64,000 nucleotides of DNA from Hermatobates lingyangjiaoensis (Eukaryota > Arthropoda > Insecta > Hemiptera > Hermatobatidae). A program made the translations under genes and the position numbers. Numbering within the stretch: the stretch's first letter is position 1; the number at the start of each line of letters is the position of its first letter. Below, one piece after another: positions 48,141-60,425 of the stretch. Where the stretch lies: contig JAPFBL010000068.1 in the NCBI GenBank assembly GCA_026182355.1, forward strand, positions 372,001-436,000, in the 5' to 3' direction. A model generated the notes under the pieces. That model did no database searches, was not told where the DNA came from, and saw nothing but the letters and a program-made list of their open reading frames with translations.

Positions 48141-48899
48141 GAGAGTGGGGAATTGAGGCACAGATGCATTAATCCTAAACATTGAAAAGTTCAGGGCCTT
48201 CAGAGATATATCTGTAAATAATTTTTTTTTTATTGAACTTACGGATAATTTGTGGTTATTTATAATTTTTTATTTCTTCAAAATTGTCAGTATTATTATT
48301 TAGTCTATAATATGAAGGGGGGTTCATTTTGGTACAACTCACATTCATTTGTTTTCTATACTTATAACAAACATCGGGGAATAATTGCACCAGTTAAAGC
48401 ATTTTTAGATGAAATGGAGAATGAGAGTATTATAACAAGGTACATTAATTTCCAAGACGAAATATTTGAAAGTGATGGGTTCCTTATTACAAGAAATTAA
48501 AAAATTCTCCTTGAGAAGAGTTTACTACCCTGAATAATGGATGAAGAGTGCATCAAACATTTATTTTATAGTAAATATTACATCTCATTTAAATAAGCTT
48601 AATTGTAACTACAGGGGAAAGGTAAACCATTTTTTTTGATAGTAGAAGTAGTCATTATAATAGATAAATAGATAATAATAGATAGATAATAGAAAACAAA
48701 TTGTATTATTTTGCTCGAGATCTGATTGAGAAATATAAATTTGTTGACCAATCTTACTGAAATATCACAAAAAAAACTAACTCGGTAATTAACATTTAAC
48801 TATTTCAAAACAATTTTAAAAATGATTGAACCATTTCTGCGAAGGTTTCAGGAATTAAAAACCAGTGCAGTGACGTTTTTTGTTTGCAAACTGCCGTTT

Positions 48900-49330
48900 T
48901 TTTCTCAATGCTGACGAATTTCTCTTCTTGTACTATTAGTATTGATGTTTTTGAAATGCAATTGCTTGACTTAAAAAAAAACCAAAGAATTTGGAGTTTA
49001 AAATTTCAATCCCTTATCTGGACAAATTTAGAGAAAAACAAATGTGAACTCAATCGATAGCAAAAGTGAACTGATTGCTCTGAACAACATGCTCTGAATT
49101 CATATTCATGATGATTTTCAACATCTCGAAGAGTGTTCCTGAACTTTACGACCAGTTGAACAAATTAACAACTCCTATTTGCCTTTGGTGAGCCATCATT
49201 TTCAAGCATGATGTTATCAAGAGTTAATCAAGAAATCAATTTAATAAATCACCTAATTTTTGAAATCTTATGCTTGAAATGAAAAACGACATACAAACCA
49301 AACTTATGAAAACTTTCCGAGAAATTGTTT
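48900..49330 (+). pseudogene. hAT transposase C-terminal relic (ZMYM1-like), copy 1
   Basis: In shifting + strand frames: LYDQLNKLTTPICL, FAFGEPSFSSMML, then a frame with IKS..SRNQFNKSP and LMLEMKNDI. This is the pattern of the hAT dimerisation end, 'PV-x-x-A-x-x-ERSFSxLKxIKxxLRSxM...LAxLxIExDI'. Stops and frameshifts make it non-functional. Confidence 0.5.
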
Positions 49331-50254
49331 TTTTTTTTAAACTAACTTTTTCATTAAGAGTATTCGTTATATACTATTTTTTGGTTTAAGAGACCATTAC
49401 TTTACTTTCAGACACTTAATGAGTACTTCTTTATTCAACTAATTAATTTGTTATATATAATATATTAAAATGGATAGATGAATAAAATTGATACTGTTAT
49501 AACATTTACAATCGGTCTTGGTTCAAAGTTCTAAAAAACCCTATTGTTTTTTTAAAATTTCTGACTTGATATAACGAAAATGTAATTGTTTTGTTCAAGG
49601 ACTCGAGAAAAAATTACAAAAAGAAATATTAGCAGAGTTGATAGCTCTTGAAGTAAACAATGCACTAAGCAGGAGTAATTGGGACTGTTGTCACATTTGT
49701 ATGTTGAAATACGTCGAGTCATTAGTGGTAAGTGAGCAAGTAAATAAGTGATACATGATATGGGGGGTATTAGGAGTCTGTCTTTGTCTGATAACATACC
49801 TGTAAGATCAAGTGTCAGTGGGATCTAATGAGGGCGCGATGTACGCATGCGCCGCCCGCCAACTGTCAAACTTACCTCCACCTATCACAACTCAGAACCC
49901 TAATAAATGACTTGCTTCCGGCCTAATAACAACAAAACATTAAACACATCTATGAGGATCTATCCCGGTATTATTATTGTTTATCATGTTATATTAACAT
50001 CGGATTTCTCCTGATTATAAGCCGATGTTTCACTGAAAATTGTTTGGCATATTATCAGGAGCAGTTAATCTTTGTACCAAGCCTTCAAACCCTATTTTGA
50101 ATTTTAAGAATCAATAGTCCAGAAGTTATATCAATACCCTTGTAACTATTAATATTAAATTTCCATTACTATTATTATGATTAATTAATATTATTATTCG
50201 AACGGATACAGTTTTTTAGCCCCTAGGGGCGATTCTCTAGACCCTAGCCCCATG

Positions 50255-50600
50255 GTTTTGAGCTATATGTGTTTAAAAAACCAATTCTGGATTCCAATAC
50301 AAAGCCCTCTGAAATGAAGAGAATAAAACAAATTGTGACTCAACGATAGCAAAAGTGAATGATAGCTCTAGCACACATACACATTCATATATCATGATAG
50401 CATTCATACATCTCGAAGAGTGTTCCTGAATGTATACGACAGTTGAACCAATGATAACAACTCACTATTATGCCTTTGGTGAGCCATAATTCAAGACTAA
50501 GATGTTATCAACGTTAATCAAGAATCAATTCGTCAAGTCAAATCACCTAACTGGTTTGAATTATGCTTGAAATGAAACGACATACAAACCACAATTGTAT
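50255..50600 (+). pseudogene. hAT transposase C-terminal relic, copy 2
   Basis: A diverged second copy of 48990-49310. Shared blocks include CATCTCGAAGAGTGTTCCTG, GCCTTTGGTGAGCCAT and TATGCTTGAAATGAAA, with many small indels. It suggests two related insertions or an old duplication ~1.25 kb apart. Confidence 0.6.
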
Positions 50601-50779
50601 AACGTGTTCGAAAGATCTTAGTCTTTTTTTAACCCTACTTTTTCATTGAATGAGTATTCGTTTATACTATTTTTGATTAAGACATTATTTCACGTTTCAT
50701 CACGTTGAAAGTACTCTTTATTAACTTTATATAATATATAACAAATTTAATAATACATCAACCTTTTGATAGAATAGGT

Positions 50780-51215
50780 GTATTATGCAATCGGGATTCG
50801 GTCAATTCTCGAGGTTCTAAATCAAACCCTCAATGCTGACGTTTAGGTTTTATTTGAGAACAATTTTCATAGGCATACAAAAAAAGGATAATAAGAAATC
50901 ATATATGAACATCAACAAATAAACAATATGAAAGTAGATTATTTCAACTGTGGAATATTACAAGTAAGAATTTGCTGAATTAGAAAATTCTTACTTCTGT
51001 AAGTTATTTTATTTATCTGTGAAATACTTATATTTATAATAATCTATTTTCATATTGTTTATTAGTTCATGTTTCTAAATGATTTCTTATTACTCTTTGT
51101 TTGTAGGCGCATGAAGAAAAGGTTCTAAAATAAATCTGAAGAATCAACATTGAAAGTTCAATTTTGAACCTAAAATTGACCGAATCCGATTACATAATAA
51201 AACTATAAAATTATA
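50780..51215. mobile_element. PLE-type fold-back, family A (old)
   Basis: The left arm GGGATTCGGTCAATTCTCGA...GACGTTTAGGTTTTATTTGA pairs with the right arm AACCTAAAATTGACCGAATC. The centre lies near 50998 in TTACAAGTAAGAATTTGC / GAAAATTCTTACTTCTGTAA. Confidence 0.55.
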
Positions 51216-52280
51216 CATCTAATATATAATTACATTATATAAAATAATATAATTAACTCCTCGATTCAATCCCAAACGCTAGTTCATTTCTTATTATCTT
51301 GTAACTCTTCATAATATAACAGCGAAAATTATAAGTTTCATTAAAAAAAACATATCTGAAAAATAATGATAAATTAACAACAGATATTATAAAGAATTTA
51401 CTATTTATTTTATTGCCTTAAGAACATATTGAACTCCAAGGGATGTGAATGGTTATGTAACTTGTGAAATTTATTAATTACGAAATGAATAATTTCAAAT
51501 GACAATTCAGGATAATTGTTAACGTAAGTTTTAAAGAAAGTTATTTGTTATAAATTACTTATTTTATTCCTGTAATTTTAGAATATTAAGATAAACAAAT
51601 CGGATCAAAGAAATACAAATAAAATATATACGTTGCTCTTTTTAGAATTAAAAATTTTTAAAATTAATGAAATTTAAAAAAATCTACAAATCACTTTTTT
51701 GAAATAAAGTACGTTAAAATATATTTCCTATGACTATGGGTAAAACAAAGGTCCATATATCTGACAAAAATTAACATTTGACAAACATCACTTGCAGAGT
51801 GGTTAAGACATTTTTTATGTATACTCACCCACAGATAATGTGACATATGTGAAAACATACAATACACTAACACTTTCAAATTGAATTTGTCCTTTATTAC
51901 TATACTTCATTTAATATAATGTAACAGTGAGTTAGATAGGTCTTAATTAAGAATTTATTAGTGTCTCAACAGAAGGATTTATTCAATAATTTATAAATTA
52001 CTGTTTTATAATATTTACATTTTTTTATTTTAATTAATATACAACAATATTTAATTAAGTTAATATACAACAGAATCTAAATGCGACTAGTTTGTATTAT
52101 TGAAAGATTTGTAACTCTTCAAAGTCAATAATACAATTATACCAAATATTTCAAATAATATTTAATGTTATTTTAAAATAAAAGGAAAACAACAAATCGA
52201 TAGATTTAATTATAAATCAGAAAAACAAGACATTTGTTTGTTTTGCATAAAAGGTATATTTGATATTAATAGTGCTATGT
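51216..52280. other. AT-rich 3' flank of MTCH
   Basis: Contains the presumed MTCH 3'UTR just below 52281. No other feature recognised. Confidence 0.4.
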
Positions 52281-52455
52281 CTAGTACGTGTCTAAAGCAC
52301 GACCACTGCCAAAGTTAATACTTCCCATAGGACCTCGGTGGAACCTCCAAAGCAAACTCGAACCTCTGTTCAGTTGAGAGTTACGAGATAGATGTCTCCA
52401 ACAGTCTTTCCAGTCTGAATATATTGGCATGTTCGGAGGAAGTCCTGCCACCAAC
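52281..52455 (-). CDS. MTCH: MTCH exon 7 (terminal)
   Basis: A 175-bp terminal exon after TTTTTGTAG. Joined to exon 6 it gives NNCGLVAGLPPNMPIYSDW, then CWRHLSRNSQLNRGSSLLWR, matching the C-terminal 'P-I-Y-x-x-W-x-x-C-W...RGSSL' signature of MTCH proteins. It ends at TAG (52281). TTTATT on the + strand near 52023 (AATAAA on the gene strand) is a possible poly(A) signal. Confidence 0.93.
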
Positions 52456-55400
52456 CTACAAAAATTACCATTACTTAGATAACAAAATAATGTCAATTTC
52501 TGATAAGAGATTAATTCCAAACGGTGTTTCAATAAACACAATTATATACAGGGTATTTTCAACAAATTTGATATTTTTTCACAATTTAATAACTTTGCTG
52601 TTAATTGTTAGTTCTTTTGTTCTATGGTTAGTTTTCGTGTTTAAATGGCTTCAAATATTTATGACATATGTAGAAACAGTACAAAATTACAATTCCATTA
52701 TAATTTTATCTTTACGTTTTTTTCCCTTTTTTTTTTACAGGTAGAGTAATAAAACGCCATTCGCTGGAAGAGAAAGGCGTTCTGTGTGTCCAGATCCTCT
52801 TTTTTCGTACAGACGGCCTTCCTCTTTGAACTTTTTATTCCAGCTCCAAATCTTGCATTCCCATTGGTGACCTTTTAGAGAACTCTCTGGCAAATAAACG
52901 CTGCACAGTCTTGTTTGACTGTGTTCGAGCAAACTTCTTCAACACACAGAACGCCTTTTCTCTTCCTGTCAATGGCATTTATTACTCTACCTGTAAATAA
53001 GCATACAAAGAACAAAGATAAAATTATAATGAAACTGTAATTTTGTAATGTTTCTACACATATCTATAAATATTTGAAGTCATTTAAACGGGATCTAACA
53101 AAGTTTTTAAATTGAGAAATGATATCAAATTTTTTTAAACATTCTGTATAATGAGAAAAACTTCGTTAGAATAACTGTGTTTGATCTAAAGAACTAATTA
53201 AGGTATAATGCCTAAAGTTTAGTTCCTCAAATAGACTATATCTTATGTGCAATTTTGACCATTAATGATTGCAGTATGCAAAAAACTATTTCCTTTCTTT
53301 TTAATTTTTTACTACAATAATAATAGTAAATAATTTAATTTGTTATATGAAATACAAAGAAATGAAAGTACTGTATTCGGGTTATAATTTCGACATTGAG
53401 ATTCAAATGAAAATAACGTTTTGAGGCCATTTCAGTCCAATAACATAAGTTTTACAAATTGGTGTGTGAACGTGTTATTACTTTCATACAATTATTTCTG
53501 CATGTAGAAATAATTGTATTATATAATTAAAATAAATAATTTCTGATAATAAATAATTGCAATTTAAATTATTAGTATTGTTATGCAATTATTTCTGCAT
53601 GCACTAACATTGCTCATAACATAATATCTACTTTTCAATAATATAGTTTTAATAGTAGTCGGTTATACTACATTAAAAAAATAAATATAACATTACTTCT
53701 TTTATGTATTCTTAGTATTTAGAACTAATAATAAATAAATGTTTTAAATATGATTTAAAATCCTTTGTAAGGGGATAGCAATAACAACTTACAATTATAG
53801 TAAATTATAATAAAGTTCGTTATAAATTGATCAAAGATGTTACACATATTTTGGTCGCTGATTAAATCATATGAGACGTCAGGAGGCCACTTCAACCTTC
53901 TAGTCATAATCTCCCTAATTAGACAGGCTTTACCTCTAATTATCCTCAAAAGTATTATACGTGACCATGTTTGCAAAGTTACTCCTCTATGATACTTGAA
54001 ACGAATCATTAATGCCTTATTTTTTCTTTGTCCCGATATAACTTTTAAGTTATTTTGTTGGCCAATCTAAAAGTTGATGTGGTCCTATTAATGTTAGTTG
54101 GAAAGAAGGCTTTTATGACACTTCTTTTTTTTTTCTGACTTTGTCAATTTTCTCTCCCATTTTTCGGTAGATTTTCTGTATATTAGGTTGTTAACTTCGG
54201 TACTAAATCATAAGACTACTGCCCTGTTTGATCTTCAAATGCTTCTTTTGCCATTTTGTCTCACCCTGGTACTCCCGAGTGAGCATTGACTTTCCACAAA
54301 GGAATTTCATTATGTTGTTGCTGAATATAAATAACAAGTTGCCTGATGTTCTTTATAAGAGCTGTGTGATTGCCAATATTTGTAACTGAATACTGAATTC
54401 AGTACTATCAGTTTATGATTGTTATCGTTTCTGGTTCATCTATATTGATTCTTGGCTACATAAGTATTTCCTATTTAGCTACCCTAGGGTAGTACGTATG
54501 GCTAGTTGTTCCTCTTCACTGTTCATGTAAATTTCTGCCAAAAAGAATTGCGCAACATTGGAAGGAAAGTAACCTTACTTTATTGTTCATTTTGCTGCCA
54601 CCCGTATATACTGATAGCGAAAAATCAGAATGTAGTGAGCATACTTCTATTAGTGTCTCATGTGTCTACGTGTGTGTGAACAGAATAACTCAAAAACTAA
54701 ATGAGTTATAAACACCAAATTTGGTATTTATGTTCCAACCCTATCCCTGAGATAGAACAACTTCGGCAACGAAATTCATTTTTTTTTTAGAGGTACTAAT
54801 ATAAAAAAAAGAAATTGAGGTTTTCGTTTTTCATAATATCTTTACACACGATTATGATTAAAACTTTTTCCCTTCTTCCAGTTGAATTATATAAAATGAT
54901 ATGTGTTATTATATTCAGTTCAATAAAATCAAGGCTTTGTGCAAATATTTGTTTGTTGTATCGTGATCGTGTCAATATACGAATGAGCTATAATATCTGT
55001 ACAGCTTAATCTAACGATCAATCAACTGGTTTCTTAAGATCAAGAGATAAATGAACATTTTATACTATCTACTAGAAATCGTGTCTGTGCATTCCAATAT
55101 ACCGCGTGACCTGCTTATTACAACCAATTTCGGACTGTAAGATAACTCAATTTTTGGGAAAGTTTCTTAAAGAAATTGGAATATGGGTTTTAATTTGAAT
55201 AATGATTGTAATCCAGATCCAAATAGGTGAGGCATATTTTAAAATTGGAAGCACGAGAGATAATGCATCCTTTTACTGCATCCTACCAATTCTTTAATCC
55301 CAGCTTAGGTAGTACTTAGTGTAAGGCCAAATATCAGAAAGGAGTTGATTATTATATTGTACAAAGTCAATACAATGAAAAAACTAAAGTACTAATACAT

Positions 55401-58102
55401 TTTATCAAATCACTAAATTCCTTAGAAATAAAACCAAATATTATTGCATAAAATTTAAGTTTAAAATATCAATTAGAAGAATAATTCTATTGGTATTAAT
55501 GCATTATGGGTAAAAATAAAGCTGTATATTCCGCGATATCTAATTCACGCAAGATTAGATGCACATGACCGTGAATTTAGAGAACATTTTTTCCAACCGT
55601 ACATGCGTAACATCTAAAATTACCTAAGATAATATTATTTCCCTTAAACTCACTGGACTAGTTTCTGATAACAATAATCAGCTGATAGCCACAAGTAGAG
55701 GATACTTAATACGAAAAACAACTTTTCAAAAACAAAAAATATAATATTTAATTCAAAAGTTGTGCAATCAGTGCACATATGTTATTTTCTCGTAAGTAAC
55801 ATTATCGTAATATAGTAAAAGTCTCACCATACAAATGTATGGAAAACTGCGATTCGAAGATGTAATATTTTTCTTCAGGTTATTTGGAATTAGTTAATTT
55901 AAAATATGCAAATTTGACTTTCTATTTCAAACCAACTTTATAAAAACACCTCAAATATAAAAATTGCGTTTTCTTGACTGTTCGTCACTGCATTGTTCGT
56001 CATTGTTACAGGTTTTTATTTAACGAAGGATTCATTATCAATCAGGTGTCTCTAATTCACAAATGCAGTATAAATGAAGACATTTCATAACCACCGATTG
56101 CACAGAAACCTGGATAATATTTTATTCAATGGATTTGTAAAAATAATAACTGGTAAAGGGCCTTAATGAGCCCATATAATATTCTACCAAGCACATCAAT
56201 TCTGGATAATTATAAAAGATCCAATAATCTCTTTCTTAAATCAACCAAGAGCAAACGAATATGGTTTTCATAACTGTTTGTATCTCAAGGTCACATATAT
56301 GGACTTGCTAGGACAGAGAGGTGTATGCGTTTGGGTTACGTTGTTGTAATAGTTTCCACATTACACGAGAAGAGAATATTACTTTAATTCTGATCATTAT
56401 ATATCCAACGTAACAATTTTAGAAATAGTTTGATAACTGCAATAACATCCACAAAATAATGTCCTCTATGAATTTCCATTTACTCTAATTATAATATTTA
56501 AACACAGGTATTATATACCAACCAAGTAAAATAATTCTCGTAGACACCACTTTATTTAAACTTACTCGAAGAATCAAAGCCACTAAAATGGTACTAACAT
56601 TACCTTAATCTTTTAATCAATATAGGTATAATAATGATTGACTTTTTTTTCTTCTGGTGGGATTCAGTGTCTGCTAAGAAGATACCACCACCTCTGACAC
56701 TGATTCCTCAGGTAAATATTTCATTTCCCTAATGATTCTACTTTGTGAGTCTTAAATTTTTCTCTAACTCAAGTGCATTTGTAGGTCTTTAACTTTTAAC
56801 TAAAGTTAAAGAGCAGGGATCTTTAACAAGTACTTGATATCTTACAGACTCGGGACTGACGGCTTAAAGTCCTCTCCGTGTGTCGATATGCATACATTTC
56901 TTCTGCGTCAAAAAACTCGAGGATTAGAATGAGACTCGAACCCGGATTTACCAGTCCAGAGGCGAGAACGCAATACACTGGGCTACCCTGGACCCTTTCT
57001 AGAGACATTAGAATCAATATAAGTGTAACGGTTCTAAAACAAAACGATGACCCCCTCCCTCCCAAATTACACCCAATCGGATAAATATTCATGGGATCCT
57101 TCTCTGACGGTACCATGGTGTCCCAATATTGATTACCTCATCAGGAAACCTCGAAATTTCTTTTATGGGGCTTTACAAAGCATTACATTGAAGCCCAATG
57201 AAAAGTTGTTACATTTGTTTTTGCAATGGTGTCTCTCACTGACCATCTCCTATATTCATAGACTCCTACCAAACTCAAGTTAAATATCTGGGTGTTATTT
57301 AGGTACCTTGATAACGTTCAAACAATACCTAGATATTAAATATGAACTAGGAATTTAACTCATCTACAATCTGTATTCTAATCTAAAATCCTAGAGTACT
57401 TTACAGTATATGCAGTGAAGAATCTTGCCTAAAAGGTGGTCATTCGTTCAATGATGGCCTATAAGATGTTGGGTCTGATTTAATTATGAAATGATGAACA
57501 GAACCTAAACACATCCTGTCCAGAATAAATGTGTCCTTCTTATAGCCAACGTACTTTTATGGTTCAGAAATGTTAATATACAGAATTATTTGAGATAGAA
57601 GTCCATTGATCACTACATCACTCAACTAATACCAATGAAGACAAAAATCTACTTGAACAATCGAATACCCGAGTACGTAATACGTAATCCGAGCGTCAAT
57701 TAAGGCCAAACCCCTCAAACACCTATGGAACCTTATGTTTCTTTCTAACTTCCATTCAAGACATCTGAATATTAGTAACACGGACAATGTTATAGCTCTT
57801 GACCTATTAGACCATATAACCACGTAAGCGACTCTTTCACATGACAATACTTAATGACCTTCAACGACTAGTAGCGCAATAATTTAGCAGTAGTAGACTG
57901 TAGTCAATACTGGAAGCCCCGTCTCCTGGCTAGGGCCAACCAGGGCACCACCCTGGGATCCGCGCTTGTGCGGACCGCAGGACTACGGTAGTGACCTTGG
58001 ACAATTGACCTGTTAACTGGTTAATATGTCATACCATCGGCAGGTCAGACTAACAGCAACCACAATAGTCAGTTATATTTCTAATATCTGCAGAATATAA
58101 CA

Positions 58103-58150
<48 letters not shown>

Positions 58151-59991
58151 GGGTAAGGAGGCCCCACAGTGGTTGAGTTGCCCAGACCCCGCACCTTCCT
58201 AGGGACGGCCATCAAAGCTGGTGTTAAGGATTTCTTTACATTGATATCAATCAATACCTTATTTTTATTAGTATTATGTTACTCTAATGATTCAAGTCAT
58301 ACTATTGTTAAGGAGTTAAATTAAATATATTTACTTGAAATCAAAAATTTAGTGTACTGCCAATGCTGTACACCATTGTATTTCTTTCAGGTTATTTTGC
58401 TTCTCATTTGGTTTTTCAGGTTATTTATTATTTAACACAGGAAATTATATTTCTTAAAATCAACTTACCCACAGTTATTCACAGCCATACACGATGAAAC
58501 AACAGTGAATGGGTACGTAAGGCCGTTCACAATGAACTAAAAAAAAGAAATACAATAATACATCAATATGTACAATAGATACACTTATACACTAGTGTAT
58601 ATAGATACAATATATACACTTTGATAAAGTATTTAATATATTTTGATCATTCATTTAGGTATAGTGGTATCTCGGTTCAATAATATTTCTCTATCCAATA
58701 ATTCAGTTTAAAAGCTAATTGTGCATTGATAATCTCAGTTCAAGCAAACTGAGACGTGTTGTTATACTTTCTTTTATTGTTTTATTATACAACCTTTTCC
58801 AGTCTCTTAGTCACTCAGAGTTATGTCCTGAAAATATATTTCATATAATAGAAATTTTTTTTTTTTTAGTTCCATGCATTTGACTTTGACAACTTTTGTG
58901 TTCGGAAATAGGCTACTACAATTCATGCATAGTATAAAAAAGGAATATTTTTACTGAAGAAATGCTTCAACTTTGGAACGGATTAGTTTAATTTACATGT
59001 TACTCATAGGCAAAATTGATTCGTATTTTTTTTTTCACCAGGAAAGGTGAAAGTTGATAAGTGTGGTCGTTGGAAAGACGCAAATAAGCCAATTTGAAAA
59101 CACCACAAAGGTAATGAGTACAACAGAACTAACTTTTTCTTAACATATTGTAGGTATAAGGGCTTAATTAAAAGTCAAAAATCATGCAAACATGTTTTTG
59201 GAAGCAGTAAACAAATTTCTGTTCTTGTAAAGGTTCTTTATTCTTGCCCTTGCTGTATGTAAAATATGAATTGTTGGTTAAAAATTGAATATACGGTTTG
59301 AACAAGCGTGAATAGAACAGAGAACAGGTAATACAACCACCTATTAACAATATATAATAATACATCCTAATATTACAATGCCAACGTTGACCACCTATCC
59401 TTTAATATAACTAATACCTCACACTAACAGACAGACACAATATACCATAGTTATTGATAATTGACAGGCAACAATCTTCAAGCCTTCTATGGTTATATGA
59501 AACAGAAATTTCTCAAAACTACGGAGACTCCATGCAAAATGCTACTATTAGTATTTCAGAACCCTCCAACATTCGGTCAAAATCTTTGCAAGCAATAGTT
59601 ACATATGTATGCAGAATATTTACAATGAACACAGGCATCCTTACGTTAAAAGTTTCACCCCAATAGCGATATGGTACCACAATGATATGATAAAGTCCAG
59701 CTATATCTTATTCAAACAAAGTATTGTGGTTGGAGTGATATCGAACTAGAATGTTCTGTGGATTTTAACAACAACTGAAGTCTGAAAATCCAAAGACTCA
59801 TTTTCTTTGTAAAATAATGTGTAATGTAATACTTAGTTTTTCTGTTTCAAAATTTATACTTCTGCCTATGAAAAAGGTTTTAAATAAAAACAGAAACGTT
59901 GGCAATGAGAGTTTAATTTGAACCTGAAGAACTGACCGAGTCCCGATAAATTTTAGTTTTGTTTCTATTCCACGGTCGATACTTTTATCAA

Positions 59992-60022
<31 letters not shown>

Positions 60023-60378
60023 GCTTTGTTTCCCCAAACATCCCTTTCTGGACATTAGTCCTTTCCTGGAATTTCACTCTTTTAATATACCACTCTTCCC
60101 TCCGACTCTTCTCAACCCCTCACTAGATGTTCTCTGCATCTAGTGTTTCAGTTGGGTTTTTGACTCTGACGAAGACCGCTTGTTTCGGTTGAAAGATCTT
60201 AGTCTTGTTTTCCCATTTTCTTATTGTGGTTTGATCATTGATTGTTATTTCACGTGTTTATGTGAAATCTTTTTATATATGCTTTTACATACGATATCTC
60301 CTACCACAAGGAAATCCGTCAGAAAACTGGAAAATCTTTCCAAAAAATTAAAGAGATTGGAAATAGGCGATAAATTCG

Positions 60379-60425
<47 letters not shown>

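Noticed and set aside
48252..48500. 82-codon + strand ORF
   Set aside because: No recognisable domain, no splice context; inside a likely repeat region. Could be part of a hAT relic but I cannot support it.
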